From positions 1 through 9,219 of the forward strand of contig JBGVAK010000078.1 in NCBI GenBank assembly GCA_045224495.1: a DNA stretch of 9,219 nt, given 5' to 3'. A program made the translations under genes and the position numbers. Positions 1 through 6,511 of the stretch are shown piece after piece. The first letter of the stretch is position 1, and the number at the start of each line of letters is the position of its first letter. This DNA comes from RUG472 sp045224495. Lineage in GTDB: Bacteria > Bacillota > Clostridia > Christensenellales > CAG-138. The notes under the pieces are model-generated. The model had not been told where the DNA came from and did not search any database. It saw only the letters and a list, made by a program, of their open reading frames with translations.

Positions 1-1336
1 CTGCAACGATTGGGAAGCCTGTTTTTTTTCCTTTCGGGAGAGGAAGCTCCTCTCCCTGGCCAAGCGGGCGAAGAAGGCGGGCGCTGAGCTGTTCGTCCTG
101 GACGACGGCTGGTTCACCGGCCGCAACGACGATAAGGGTGGATTGGGGGACTACACCGTGGACAAAAAGAAGCTCCCCCACGGCCTCGACGGCCTGTGCG
201 CCCGGATCAACAGAATGGGCATGTCCTTCGGCCTCTGGATGGAACCCGAGAGCGTCAACGAGAACAGCGACCTCTACCGGGCCCATCCCGACTGGGCGGT
301 GAAGCTGCCGGACCGCAAGCCTTCCTATGGGCGGAACCAGCTTCTCCTGGATCTGGTGAACCCGGCTGTCCGGGACTACATCGTGGACAACGTGACCCGC
401 ATTTTGGACAGCTGCCCCATTTCCTATGTGAAGTGGGACATGAACCGGCATATGAGCGACATGTACTCCCCCTTCTGCGAGAACGGGGCCTTCTTCTACG
501 AGTACATCAAGGGCCTCTACGACGTGCTGGGCCGCATCTTCTATCCCCGGCCCCACATCCTCTTTGAAAGCTGCTCCTCCGGCGGCAACCGGTTCGATCT
601 TGGGATGCTCTGCTACTCCCAGCAGATCTGGGCCAGCGACGACACGGACCCCATCGAGCGGGTGAAGATCCAGGGAGGATTGAGCTACCTCTATCCCGTG
701 TCCGCCATGGGGGCCCATATCTCCGAATCGCCCCATCAGCAGACCCTGCGGGAGACGCCGCTGTCCACCCGATTCCACACCTCCGCCTTCGGGGCCCTGG
801 GCTGGGAGATGGACCTCGGCACCCTGACCCATGCCGAGCGGAAGGAAGCGAAGCAGGATATGGACTTCTACAAGGCCCACCGCAAAACCTTCCAGTTCGG
901 CCGTTTCCGGCGCCTGGGCCGCCAGAACGGCATGGAGACCTGGGTGGCCCTGGGGGAGGGGGAGGCTGTGGCCGCCCGGTTCCTCATGGACAACGAGGCC
1001 GCTGCGCCCGGGGACGTGCTGCGAGTGCCCGGCCTGGACCCGGAGAAAAGCTATGCCGTGGCGCGGCAAACGAAAGGCGTCCGGGTGGGACCGCTGGCCA
1101 GCATGCTCAAGCACGTGGCTCCAGTGAGCCTGAAAAAGGGCGGGTTCATCATCCGCACCATCGACAAGTTCTTCATGCTCCCTGACGGGGAGGAGACCTT
1201 CATCGCCACGGGCCGGGCCCTCAGTGAGGGGGTGCCCCTCCATACCCGGTTCATCGGCACGGGCTATAACAAGGACATCCGGATGCTGGGGGACTTCGGC
1301 TCCGACCTATACTACATCAAAGGGGTGGAAGCATGA
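1..1336 (+). CDS. Alpha-galactosidase, GH36 family, 5'-truncated by the window edge
   Basis: Hydrolyses terminal alpha-1,6-linked galactose from raffinose-type oligosaccharides, feeding galactose to the kinase encoded next. The frame is open from base 2, so the visible part is 444 residues; GH36 enzymes of this type are usually about 720-750, so the N-terminal beta-sandwich domain lies outside the window. Numbering from the first complete codon, the catalytic barrel shows the LDDGW motif (Asp34-Asp35), the GRNQ..LDL segment, YVKWDMNR with the nucleophile Asp at residue 146 (bases 437-439), the galactose-contacting CSSGGNRFD at 191-199, and SDDTD at 212-216 carrying the acid/base region. The stop codon TGA at 1334-1336 overlaps the galK ATG in an ATGA arrangement, which indicates translational coupling. 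No signal peptide can be assessed. Family assignment is very secure; the precise substrate is inferred. Confidence 0.95.
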   Translation, partial: CNDWEACFFSFRERKLLSLAKRAKKAGAELFVLDDGWFTGRNDDKGGLGDYTVDKKKLPHGLDGLCARINRMGMSFGLWMEPESVNENSDLYRAHPDWAVKLPDRKPSYGRNQLLLDLVNPAVRDYIVDNVTRILDSCPISYVKWDMNRHMSDMYSPFCENGAFFYEYIKGLYDVLGRIFYPRPHILFESCSSGGNRFDLGMLCYSQQIWASDDTDPIERVKIQGGLSYLYPVSAMGAHISESPHQQTLRETPLSTRFHTSAFGALGWEMDLGTLTHAERKEAKQDMDFYKAHRKTFQFGRFRRLGRQNGMETWVALGEGEAVAARFLMDNEAAAPGDVLRVPGLDPEKSYAVARQTKGVRVGPLASMLKHVAPVSLKKGGFIIRTIDKFFMLPDGEETFIATGRALSEGVPLHTRFIGTGYNKDIRMLGDFGSDLYYIKGVEA

Positions 1337-2499
1337 CGAAAGCGGAACTGACCAAATCCTTTTACGAAGCCTTCGGCCCCGGGGCCGCGCCTCGCGCTTT
1401 CTTCGCCGGAGGCCGGGTGAACCTGATCGGCGAGCACGTGGACTACAACGGCGGCCACGTGCTGCCCTGCGCCCTGACTATGGGCACCTGGGGGCTGCTC
1501 CGGCGGCGGCCCGACAACCGGCTCCGATTCTACTCCCTGAACTTCCCTCAGCTGGGGGTGCTGGAGGGGACCCTCTCCAACATCCGCTATCAGGAGCGGA
1601 ACCAGTGGGCCAACTATGTTTTGGGCATGCTCTTCGCGCTCCGGGAGTGGGACATCGTCCTCTCCTCCGGCTTCGAGCTCCTCATCTACGGCAACATCCC
1701 CAACGGCTCCGGTCTATCCTCCTCCGCCTCTTTGGAAGTGGTGACGGGGGCGGCGTTTCGGGCCTGCTACGATCTCGACGTGACCGACGTGGAGCTGGCG
1801 CTGCTGGGCCAACGGGCGGAGAACGGATTCATCGGCCTCAACAGCGGTATCATGGATCAGTTCAGCATCGCTTGTGGCAGGGAGGATTCCGCCGTGTTCC
1901 TGAACACCGGCACCCTGAGCTACGAGTACGTGCCCGTGGAACTTCAAGACAACGTGATCCTCATCATGAACACCTGCAAGCGTCGCACCCTGGCGGACTC
2001 CAAGTACAACGAGCGCCGGGCGGAGTGCGAAAGCGCTCTGAAGGCTCTGCAGAATGTTTTGCCCGTGAAGGACCTGGCATCGGTGGATCTGAGGACCTTC
2101 GAGGAAAACAAGCACCTCATCGAGGACGAAACCGAGCGGGACCGGGCGGAGCACGTGGTCTATGAGTGCGCAAGGACCCTGGAGGCCTGCAAAAAGCTGC
2201 GGGCGGGGGACCTGGTCTCCTTCGGGCGGCTCATGGACGCCTCCCACGATTCCCTGCGGGACCTGTACGCCGTATCCTGCAAGGAGCTGGACACCCTGGT
2301 GAACGAGGCGCGAAAATGCCCCGGGGTCCTGGGGGCCCGCATGACCGGGGCGGGCTTCGGCGGCTGCGCCGTGGCCATCGTGAACAAGGACGCCGTGGAC
2401 GCGGTCAAAGAAAAGGTGGGCGTGGCCTACGAGCAGGCTATCGGCTACCCCTGCGCTTTCTACGTAGCTTCTATCGGCGGTGGACCAAAGGAACTGTAA
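1333..2499 (+). CDS. galK: Galactokinase (GHMP kinase family)
   Basis: Phosphorylates galactose with ATP to galactose-1-phosphate, the first step of the Leloir pathway, in the cytoplasm. The 388-residue length is normal for the family. All three family motifs are present: the galactokinase signature GRVNLIGEHVDYNGG (residues 27-41, with Arg28 and Glu34), the ATP-binding glycine/serine loop GSGLSSSAS (125-133), the catalytic Asp175 in GIMDQF, and the C-terminal glycine motif starting GARMTGAGFGGC (334 onward). The usual Ala-Pro-Gly before Arg28 is Ala-Gly-Gly here, a small deviation. The ATG at 1333 overlaps the alpha-galactosidase stop by 4 bases and is preceded by a purine-rich AGGGGTGGAAGC. 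A multi-hairpin repeat starts one base after the TAA stop. No galT or galE lies beside it in the window. Confidence 0.97.
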   Translation: MTKAELTKSFYEAFGPGAAPRAFFAGGRVNLIGEHVDYNGGHVLPCALTMGTWGLLRRRPDNRLRFYSLNFPQLGVLEGTLSNIRYQERNQWANYVLGMLFALREWDIVLSSGFELLIYGNIPNGSGLSSSASLEVVTGAAFRACYDLDVTDVELALLGQRAENGFIGLNSGIMDQFSIACGREDSAVFLNTGTLSYEYVPVELQDNVILIMNTCKRRTLADSKYNERRAECESALKALQNVLPVKDLASVDLRTFEENKHLIEDETERDRAEHVVYECARTLEACKKLRAGDLVSFGRLMDASHDSLRDLYAVSCKELDTLVNEARKCPGVLGARMTGAGFGGCAVAIVNKDAVDAVKEKVGVAYEQAIGYPCAFYVASIGGGPKEL

Positions 2500-2755
2500 T
2501 TCAGCACGCAGAAAAACTTTGTTTTTCAGCGTGCTGGGCTCCGCTTTCGCTTCGCTCTCACCTCTTGCCTATGGTCCTTTCGGACCACCGGGCGGCAAGA
2601 GCTGCAAGTGTGTCGATAAGAACGCATTGCGTTCTTATATCCACACGCACATGTCGCCGGATTTGACATATCGGAAGCCGCCCGTTCTTCCTCTACTGGT
2701 TGAGTGCGCGCGTCTACAACGCGCTATGCGATACCCGGCGAGCAGGAATGTCGTT
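2500..2755 (+). repeat. Multi-hairpin intergenic repeat, copy 1
   Basis: This stretch has no gene of its own and is homologous to 8832-9060. Hairpins in order: A, 2502-2536 (8-bp outer stem CAGCACGC/GCGTGCTG, an A-A mismatch, 7-bp inner stem GAAAAAC/GTTTTTC, TTT loop); a conserved linker around GGGCTCCGC..TTCGCTTCGCT; B, 2562-2601 (CTCTTGCC/GGCAAGAG with inner TGGTCC/GGACCA and TTTC loop); C, 2608-2646 (GTGTG/CACAC enclosing ATAAGAACGC/GCGTTCTTAT); D, 2651-2669 (ATGTC/GACAT); a possible GGAAG/CTTCC stem at about 2673-2691; E, 2708-2724 (GCGCGT/ACGCGC, loop CTACA). It begins one base after the galK TAA. No T-run follows the hairpins, so simple intrinsic termination is not supported. Its function is unknown: it could be a transcribed structured RNA, an mRNA-stabilising or processing element, or a dispersed REP-like repeat. 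Only two copies can be seen here. The right boundary is approximate. Confidence 0.85.
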
Positions 2756-2767
2756 GGCAAAAGGTTT

Positions 2768-2796
2768 TTGACAAAGGTAAGCAATCAGAATAACAG
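2768..2796 (+). promoter_or_regulatory. Candidate sigma-A promoter for the nucleotidyltransferase-kamB-kamC run
   Basis: A perfect -35 box TTGACA lies at 2768-2773 in the AT-rich segment just after repeat copy 1. The -10 region is weak: AATAAC at 2789-2794 (4 of 6, 15-base spacer) or TAACAG at 2791-2796 (3 of 6, 17-base spacer). The position, about 30-60 bases upstream of a strong ribosome binding site, fits a promoter for the downstream genes, but the poor -10 box keeps confidence moderate. Confidence 0.4.
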
Positions 2797-2827
2797 TTTA
2801 CGAAAAAAACTATTGGAGGTAATAGAA

Positions 2828-3745
2828 ATGAGCAAACCCATTTTAGTCATCATGGCAGCGGGCATGGGCAGCCGGTACGGCGGCCTCAAGCAGATGGACC
2901 CGGTGGACAAGGAGGGCCACGTGATCATGGACTTCTCTCTGTTCGACGCCAAGCGGGCCGGCTTCGAGAAGGCTGTGTGCATCATCAAGCGGGAGATGGC
3001 CGAGGACTTCGAGGAGGTCATCGGCAGCCGGGTGCGGCCGTTCCTGGAGCTCGAATACGCCTTCCAGGACATGAACGCCCTGCCGGCCGGCTACAGCGTC
3101 CCCGAGGGCCGGGTGAAGCCCTGGGGTACCACCCACGCCGTGCTGGCCGCTAAGGAGCTCATCGGCGACGCTCCCTTCGCCGTCATCAACGCCGACGACT
3201 TCTACGGGCGCGAGGCCTACAAGACCATCTTCGACTATCTGAAGGTGCCCCACCAGCGGGGCGAGTACGCTATGGTGGGCTACCTTTTGAAGAACACCGT
3301 CACCGACAACGGCCATGTGGCCCGGGGCGTGTGCGTGGTGGACGAACAGGACAATCTGACCTCCATCGCCGAGCGACTCAGGATCGAGAAGCGGGACGGC
3401 GGCATCGCCTACACCGAGGACGAGGGCAAGACCTATACGGCTCTCGACCCGGACGACACCGTGTCCATGAACTTCTGGGGCTATATGCCCGACTTCCTGG
3501 AGGAGGCCGAGAAGCGCTTTCCCGCGTTCCTGGACGAGAACCTGCCCAAGAACCCCTTGAAGTGCGAATACCTGGTGCCCCGGCTCACCAACGATCTCAT
3601 AGTGGAGGGCAAGGCCAGCGTCAAGGTGCTCCACTGTGCCGCCAAGTGGCACGGTGTCACCTACAAGCAGGATATGCCCGCCCTGCAGCAGTCCATCCGG
3701 GAGATGAAGGCTGCCGGATTATATCCCGATAATTTGTGGAAATAA
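2828..3745 (+). CDS. Sugar-phosphate nucleotidyltransferase (NTP_transferase family)
   Basis: A 305-residue cytoplasmic enzyme of the glucose-1-phosphate uridylyl/thymidylyl-transferase superfamily, which joins an NTP and a sugar-1-phosphate to make an NDP-sugar. The N-terminal nucleotide-binding signature is AAGMGSRYGGLKQ (residues 10-22), followed by a KPWGTTHAV segment (97-105) that normally contacts the nucleobase, and INADDFYG (120-127), whose Asp residues bind the catalytic metal. The start at 2828 is set by GGAGGT at 2815-2820, seven bases upstream; the open frame continues upstream through repeat copy 1 but has no homology-like content there. It follows galK in a locus without galT, so it may use galactose-1-phosphate or glucose-1-phosphate, but the substrate is inferred. 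Its stop is only three bases before the kamB start, so it appears to be transcribed with the lysine genes, an odd pairing. Confidence 0.85.
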   Translation: MSKPILVIMAAGMGSRYGGLKQMDPVDKEGHVIMDFSLFDAKRAGFEKAVCIIKREMAEDFEEVIGSRVRPFLELEYAFQDMNALPAGYSVPEGRVKPWGTTHAVLAAKELIGDAPFAVINADDFYGREAYKTIFDYLKVPHQRGEYAMVGYLLKNTVTDNGHVARGVCVVDEQDNLTSIAERLRIEKRDGGIAYTEDEGKTYTALDPDDTVSMNFWGYMPDFLEEAEKRFPAFLDENLPKNPLKCEYLVPRLTNDLIVEGKASVKVLHCAAKWHGVTYKQDMPALQQSIREMKAAGLYPDNLWK

Positions 3746-3748
3746 GCC

Positions 3749-4708
3749 GTGCTCTTTGACCTCGTCGCGCCCTATAGCACCGTGTGCCTTGCGGGGATGT
3801 GCAAGAACGCGGGGAAGACCACCGCTCTCAACGCCCTTATTCGCGGGGCCCGGGAGCGGGGGATCGCCCTTGCCCTCACCTCCATCGGCCGGGACGGGGA
3901 GCGGGAGGATCTGGTCACCGGCACCCATAAGCCCCCCATCTACGTGACGGGGGGCACCTTGTTGGCCACGGCCCGGGGGCTGCTGCCAAAATGCGACGTC
4001 ACGGGGGAGATATTGGCCCTCACCGGCATCCACACGCCCCTCGGCGAGGTGGCGATCCTTCGAGCCTTGTCCGACGGCTTCGTGGAGCTGGCGGGGCCCT
4101 CCATGACCGAGCAGATCGTGTCCCTGACCGAGGAGTTGAAGGGCTTCGGGGCCCAAAAGGTGCTCATCGACGGGGCCCTCTTTCGCCGGAGCCTCTGCGC
4201 CCCGGAGGCGGCGGAGGCGGTGATCCTCTCTACCGGGGCCAGCTATGGCCAGGACATGGGGAAGACCGCGGCGGACACGGCCTTCGTGGCGGAGCTGTTG
4301 AGCCTGCCGGACAGCGGTCCCTGGCCGGAGATGGGGGGCCGCCGCTTTGCCCGGGAGGACCTGTATGACGACTTCGCTGCGGCCCTGGAAGGGCCCGGGG
4401 ATGCCCTCTTTGCCGCCGGGGCCTTCACCGACGCCATGGCATCCGCTCTGCTGCGGCGCAAAGCCATCCCCCACCAGATCGCCGTGGAGGACGGCACGAG
4501 GCTCCTCCTGTCCCGGGAGAACTATGAGAAGCTGCGGGCCCGGGGCGCAGCATTTCGGGTCCGCAACCGGAACACCCTCATCGCCGTGACCGTCAACCCC
4601 TTTTCCGCCTACGGCGCGCCCTACGATGCCGCCGCTTTTCAGCGGTTGGTGGCGGAAAAGGTGCGCGTGCCTGTGGTGAACGTATGGGAGAAAACCCAAT
4701 GGAATTAA
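3749..4708 (+). CDS. kamB: KamB-like P-loop protein of lysine fermentation clusters, function unknown
   Basis: A 319-residue protein with an N-terminal P-loop of the KNxGKTT type (GMCKNAGKTT, residues 16-25), suggesting ATP or GTP binding. A later VLIDGALFR segment may supply a Walker-B-like Asp. No signal peptide or membrane segment is evident. The start is GTG at 3749, with a weak GGAA at 3738-3741 and three bases after the preceding stop, so coupled translation is likely. The assignment rests on context: it directly precedes a MutS-like gene and sits in a cluster with kal, kce, kdd and kamA, matching the kamB-kamC pair described beside lysine aminomutase genes in lysine fermenters. Its biochemical role is not established to my knowledge. 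Inference: with KamC it may maintain or reactivate the B12-dependent lysine 5,6-aminomutase. Confidence 0.65.
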   Translation: MLFDLVAPYSTVCLAGMCKNAGKTTALNALIRGARERGIALALTSIGRDGEREDLVTGTHKPPIYVTGGTLLATARGLLPKCDVTGEILALTGIHTPLGEVAILRALSDGFVELAGPSMTEQIVSLTEELKGFGAQKVLIDGALFRRSLCAPEAAEAVILSTGASYGQDMGKTAADTAFVAELLSLPDSGPWPEMGGRRFAREDLYDDFAAALEGPGDALFAAGAFTDAMASALLRRKAIPHQIAVEDGTRLLLSRENYEKLRARGAAFRVRNRNTLIAVTVNPFSAYGAPYDAAAFQRLVAEKVRVPVVNVWEKTQWN

Positions 4709-6153
4709 ATTTACAACAGCAACAGGACATGGGCCTCGATTTCGTGCTGGACCGGCTTTTGCCCCTGAGCCCTCTGGGACGGGAGAAAAAGCGGGCCCTG
4801 CATCCCTATGCCCGGGAGGCGCGGGACGACTTGCAAAGGGAGCTCCGTAACCTGGGCAAGGCCGCGGCCCTGGGGGACCATCCGGCTTTGCGTTCTTTCC
4901 GCCAGGGGCTCATGCAGCTTCGGGACATCCGCGGCACCGTGGCGCACCTAAAGGAGCGGGATCTGGATCAGGTGGAGCTCTTTGAGCTCAAGCGGTATCT
5001 GCTGCTCCTCAGAGGGCTGGCGGCGGACTTCGACAGGCTCCAGGCCGATGCCCGTTGGGAGGGGATCGACCTTACCGACGCCCCGGAGGCCCTGGCCGTC
5101 CTGGACCCGGAAAACTCCGGAAACCCCGCTTTCTCCCTGCGGGATGGATGGTCGGACGAGCTGGCCGGCGTCCGAAAGGAGAAAGCGGACATCGAAAGGC
5201 AGATCGCCCTTGCCGCCGGCGAGGCGCGGGAGGCTCTGCTCCTCCGGCGAACGGGGATCGTCCTAAGGGAAGCTGAGGCGGAGCAGAAGCTGTGTGCTGC
5301 CCTGTCCCAAAAGCTCTCGCCCTATCAACAGGATTTAGCCCGCAGCCTGGACACCCTGGCCCATCTGGACTTGCTCTTTGCCAAGGCCGCTCTGGTCCAG
5401 GAGCTGGGGGGCGTGGAGCCCACCCTGACCGAGAAGGAGCTGTCCTTCGTCGACATGATCCATCCCGCCATAGCGGAAAGACTGAAGGGCCAGGGGGCCG
5501 CCTTCACGCCCCTGACCCTGTCCCTCCTGCCTGGGGCCGCCGTGCTCACGGGGGCCAACATGGGGGGCAAGAGCGTGTGCCTCAAGACCCTGGCCCTGAA
5601 CGTGTATATCACCCACTGCGGCCTGTTCCCCTTTGCCGAAAAGGCGGCGGTCCCCTTCTTCGACGGCCTGTGCCTTATCCGGGGGGAGGGGGAGGACGGC
5701 CGGGAGGGCCTCTCCTCCTTCGGCGGGGAGCTCATGGCTGCGGACGCGGCCGCCCGGGCCGTGCAGCATGGCTTCTGCCTGGTCCTCTTCGACGAGTTTG
5801 CCCGGGGCACCAACCCGGCCGAGGCCGTGAAGCTGCAGCAGGGGGCCCTCAGCTACTTCGGCGCTTCCGGCTCCGTGTGCCTCTTCGTCACCCATTACGA
5901 CGCCGTGGCCGCTCGGGCGAGCCGCCGGTTCCTGACCCGGGGCATACGGGATCTGGACGTGGCGGAGGGCCGCCGCATGATCGAAGCGGGGACGGACAAG
6001 CTCACCGTTCTGCGCCGCTTCATGGACTACGGCGTGGAGGAGATCACCGACGCCGCCGTGCCCCAAAGGGCTCTGTCCGTGGCGGAATTGCTGGGGGTGG
6101 AGGAGGGGCTCCTCTCCGCCATCCGGCAGGAATATATCCCTCGCCCCGATTGA
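4699..6153 (+). CDS. kamC: KamC, MutS-like ATPase without mismatch-recognition domains
   Basis: A 484-residue protein resembling the core and ATPase domains of MutS. It has Walker A GANMGGKS at residues 285-292 (Lys291), an LSSFGGELM segment matching the MutS signature loop, Walker B LVLFDEFARGT with Asp365-Glu366, and a TTHY-like VTHYDAVA near the C terminus. MutS proper is about 850 residues; the N-terminal mismatch-binding domains are absent, and no MutS2-type Smr tail is visible. Two in-frame ATGs exist, at 4684 and 4699. I prefer 4699 because GGGAGA at 4686-4691 lies seven bases upstream, while 4684 has no clear site. With this start the gene overlaps kamB by 10 bases. The -35 box of the next promoter overlaps its stop codon. 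The family is conserved with lysine aminomutase genes; its role is unknown. Confidence 0.85.
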   Translation: MELNLQQQQDMGLDFVLDRLLPLSPLGREKKRALHPYAREARDDLQRELRNLGKAAALGDHPALRSFRQGLMQLRDIRGTVAHLKERDLDQVELFELKRYLLLLRGLAADFDRLQADARWEGIDLTDAPEALAVLDPENSGNPAFSLRDGWSDELAGVRKEKADIERQIALAAGEAREALLLRRTGIVLREAEAEQKLCAALSQKLSPYQQDLARSLDTLAHLDLLFAKAALVQELGGVEPTLTEKELSFVDMIHPAIAERLKGQGAAFTPLTLSLLPGAAVLTGANMGGKSVCLKTLALNVYITHCGLFPFAEKAAVPFFDGLCLIRGEGEDGREGLSSFGGELMAADAAARAVQHGFCLVLFDEFARGTNPAEAVKLQQGALSYFGASGSVCLFVTHYDAVAARASRRFLTRGIRDLDVAEGRRMIEAGTDKLTVLRRFMDYGVEEITDAAVPQRALSVAELLGVEEGLLSAIRQEYIPRPD

Positions 6154-6179
6154 CAAAACAGCAACCTTTTTGGTACAAT
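6150..6179 (+). promoter_or_regulatory. Sigma-A promoter of the lysine riboswitch operon
   Basis: A perfect -35 TTGACA at 6150-6155 and -10 TACAAT at 6174-6179 are separated by 18 bases, with an extended -10 TGG immediately upstream. The -35 box overlaps the kamC TGA stop. Transcription should begin near 6186, about a dozen bases before riboswitch helix P1, which is the expected geometry. This is the strongest promoter in the window. Confidence 0.9.
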
Positions 6180-6198
6180 AGCTACAACAGAATAGGGA

Positions 6199-6361
6199 GA
6201 TAGAGGCGCGGCGCGCAGGGTACCCGGTGGGATACGGGCGAACGACTTACCGGGGAAGGGGCGCAGCCGCCGAAAGAGGGGGGCGGTTCGCCACGGCCAG
6301 CTTCTTGGGGGTCGGGCGGACATAGCTCGGCCACTGTCGTCTGATCAGATGATGCGCTATC
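6199..6361 (+). promoter_or_regulatory. Lysine riboswitch (L-box) aptamer
   Basis: The sequence carries the conserved lysine-aptamer elements in order. P1 is GATAG (6199-6203) with CTATC (6357-6361), followed on the 5' side by the AGGCGCG element. P2 is CCCGGT/ACCGGG (6223-6228/6249-6254). The core GCCGCCGAA lies around 6265-6273. P3 has the loop GTTCGCC (6286-6292), which is a perfect 7-base complement of GGCGAAC in the P2 loop (6237-6243), the diagnostic kissing interaction. P4 is GGTCGGGC/GCTCGGCC (6310-6317/6325-6332), preceded by TTGGGG and followed by ACTGTC at 6333-6338. P5 is a short stem with a GATC loop near 6339-6350. It stands directly before lysine catabolic genes. P1 is only 5 bp, which would make it sensitive to ligand. 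Confidence 0.95.
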
Positions 6362-6394
6362 GATACGGCTTTTGCCGCATCGGTAGCTTTTTTT
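6356..6394 (+). terminator. Riboswitch intrinsic terminator, mutually exclusive with P1
   Basis: The arms GCTATCGATACGGC (6356-6369) and GCCGCATCGGTAGC (6374-6387) pair over 14 positions, with one A-C mismatch and one G-T wobble, around a TTTT loop, and are followed by seven Ts (6388-6394). The 5' arm contains CTATC at 6357-6361, which is also the 3' strand of aptamer helix P1. If lysine stabilises P1, the base of this stem next to the T-run cannot form, and read-through is expected. No separate antiterminator is needed. Confidence 0.92.
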
Positions 6395-6404
6395 CTGGGG
6401 ACGG

Positions 6405-6446
6405 AGCGCTATGGGAAGACCTTTCTTTCCATGGCGCTTTTCTTTT
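6405..6446 (+). terminator. Second terminator-like hairpin in the kal leader
   Basis: AGCGC (6405-6409) pairs with GCGCT (6434-6438), continued by ATGG (6411-6414) with CCAT (6429-6432) and AA/TT, with single mismatches between. TTTTCTTTT follows at 6438-6446. The 5' arm repeats the GCGCTAT found at 6354-6360 in the riboswitch. The loop GACCTT (6418-6423) is complementary to AAGGTC at 6449-6454, so a pseudoknot is possible. It may be a tandem terminator or a folding control element. The remaining leader to 6497 contains a weak GGGCGA/TCG.CCC stem at 6456-6476. Confidence 0.6.
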
Positions 6447-6511
6447 GGAAGGTCCGGGCGATCCGCGGGTCGTCCCTACGAATATGCAAAAATGTATAAG
6501 GAGGCAGGAGT

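Noticed and set aside
143..1336. A TTG-initiated 397-residue alpha-galactosidase starting at 143
   Set aside because: The frame is open to base 2 and the upstream codons encode the conserved GH36 NDWEA and LDDGW motifs, so 143 is internal and the gene is truncated by the window.
1224..2165. A 313-residue plus-strand frame overlapping galK
   Set aside because: It is an alternate-frame Arg/Gly/Pro-rich translation of galK, whose own frame carries every galactokinase motif.
2502..2536. Hairpin A of the repeat as the galK intrinsic terminator
   Set aside because: The T-run is inside the stem rather than after it, so the usual terminator geometry is missing in both copies.
2500..2755. CRISPR array or miniature transposon
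   Set aside because: There are no short regularly spaced repeats, terminal inverted repeats or target duplications visible; only two long diverged copies with internal hairpins.
2480..2827. N-terminal extension of the nucleotidyltransferase through the intergenic region (421-residue frame)
   Set aside because: It would start inside galK and translate the structured repeat. The start at 2828 has a strong GGAGGT site and the family motif begins within ten residues of it.
2843..3652. Long minus-strand open frames (also 3719-4699, 5335-6156 and 7758-8759)
   Set aside because: They are antisense shadows of well-supported plus-strand genes in GC-rich DNA, with low-complexity His/Gly/Val-rich translations and no family motifs.
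4684..4698. Upstream ATG at 4684 as the kamC start
   Set aside because: It lacks a ribosome binding site. GGGAGA is correctly spaced for the ATG at 4699.
4699..6153. A genuine DNA mismatch repair mutS or mutS2
   Set aside because: It is too short, lacks the N-terminal mismatch domains and a visible Smr tail, and its neighbours are lysine fermentation genes.
6199..6361. Cobalamin riboswitch, suggested by GCCACTG and the B12-dependent pathway
   Set aside because: The P1 strands, AGGCGCG, GCCGCCGAA, the P2/P3 kissing loops and the TTGGGG-P4-ACTGTC order match the lysine aptamer, and no complete B12 box is present.
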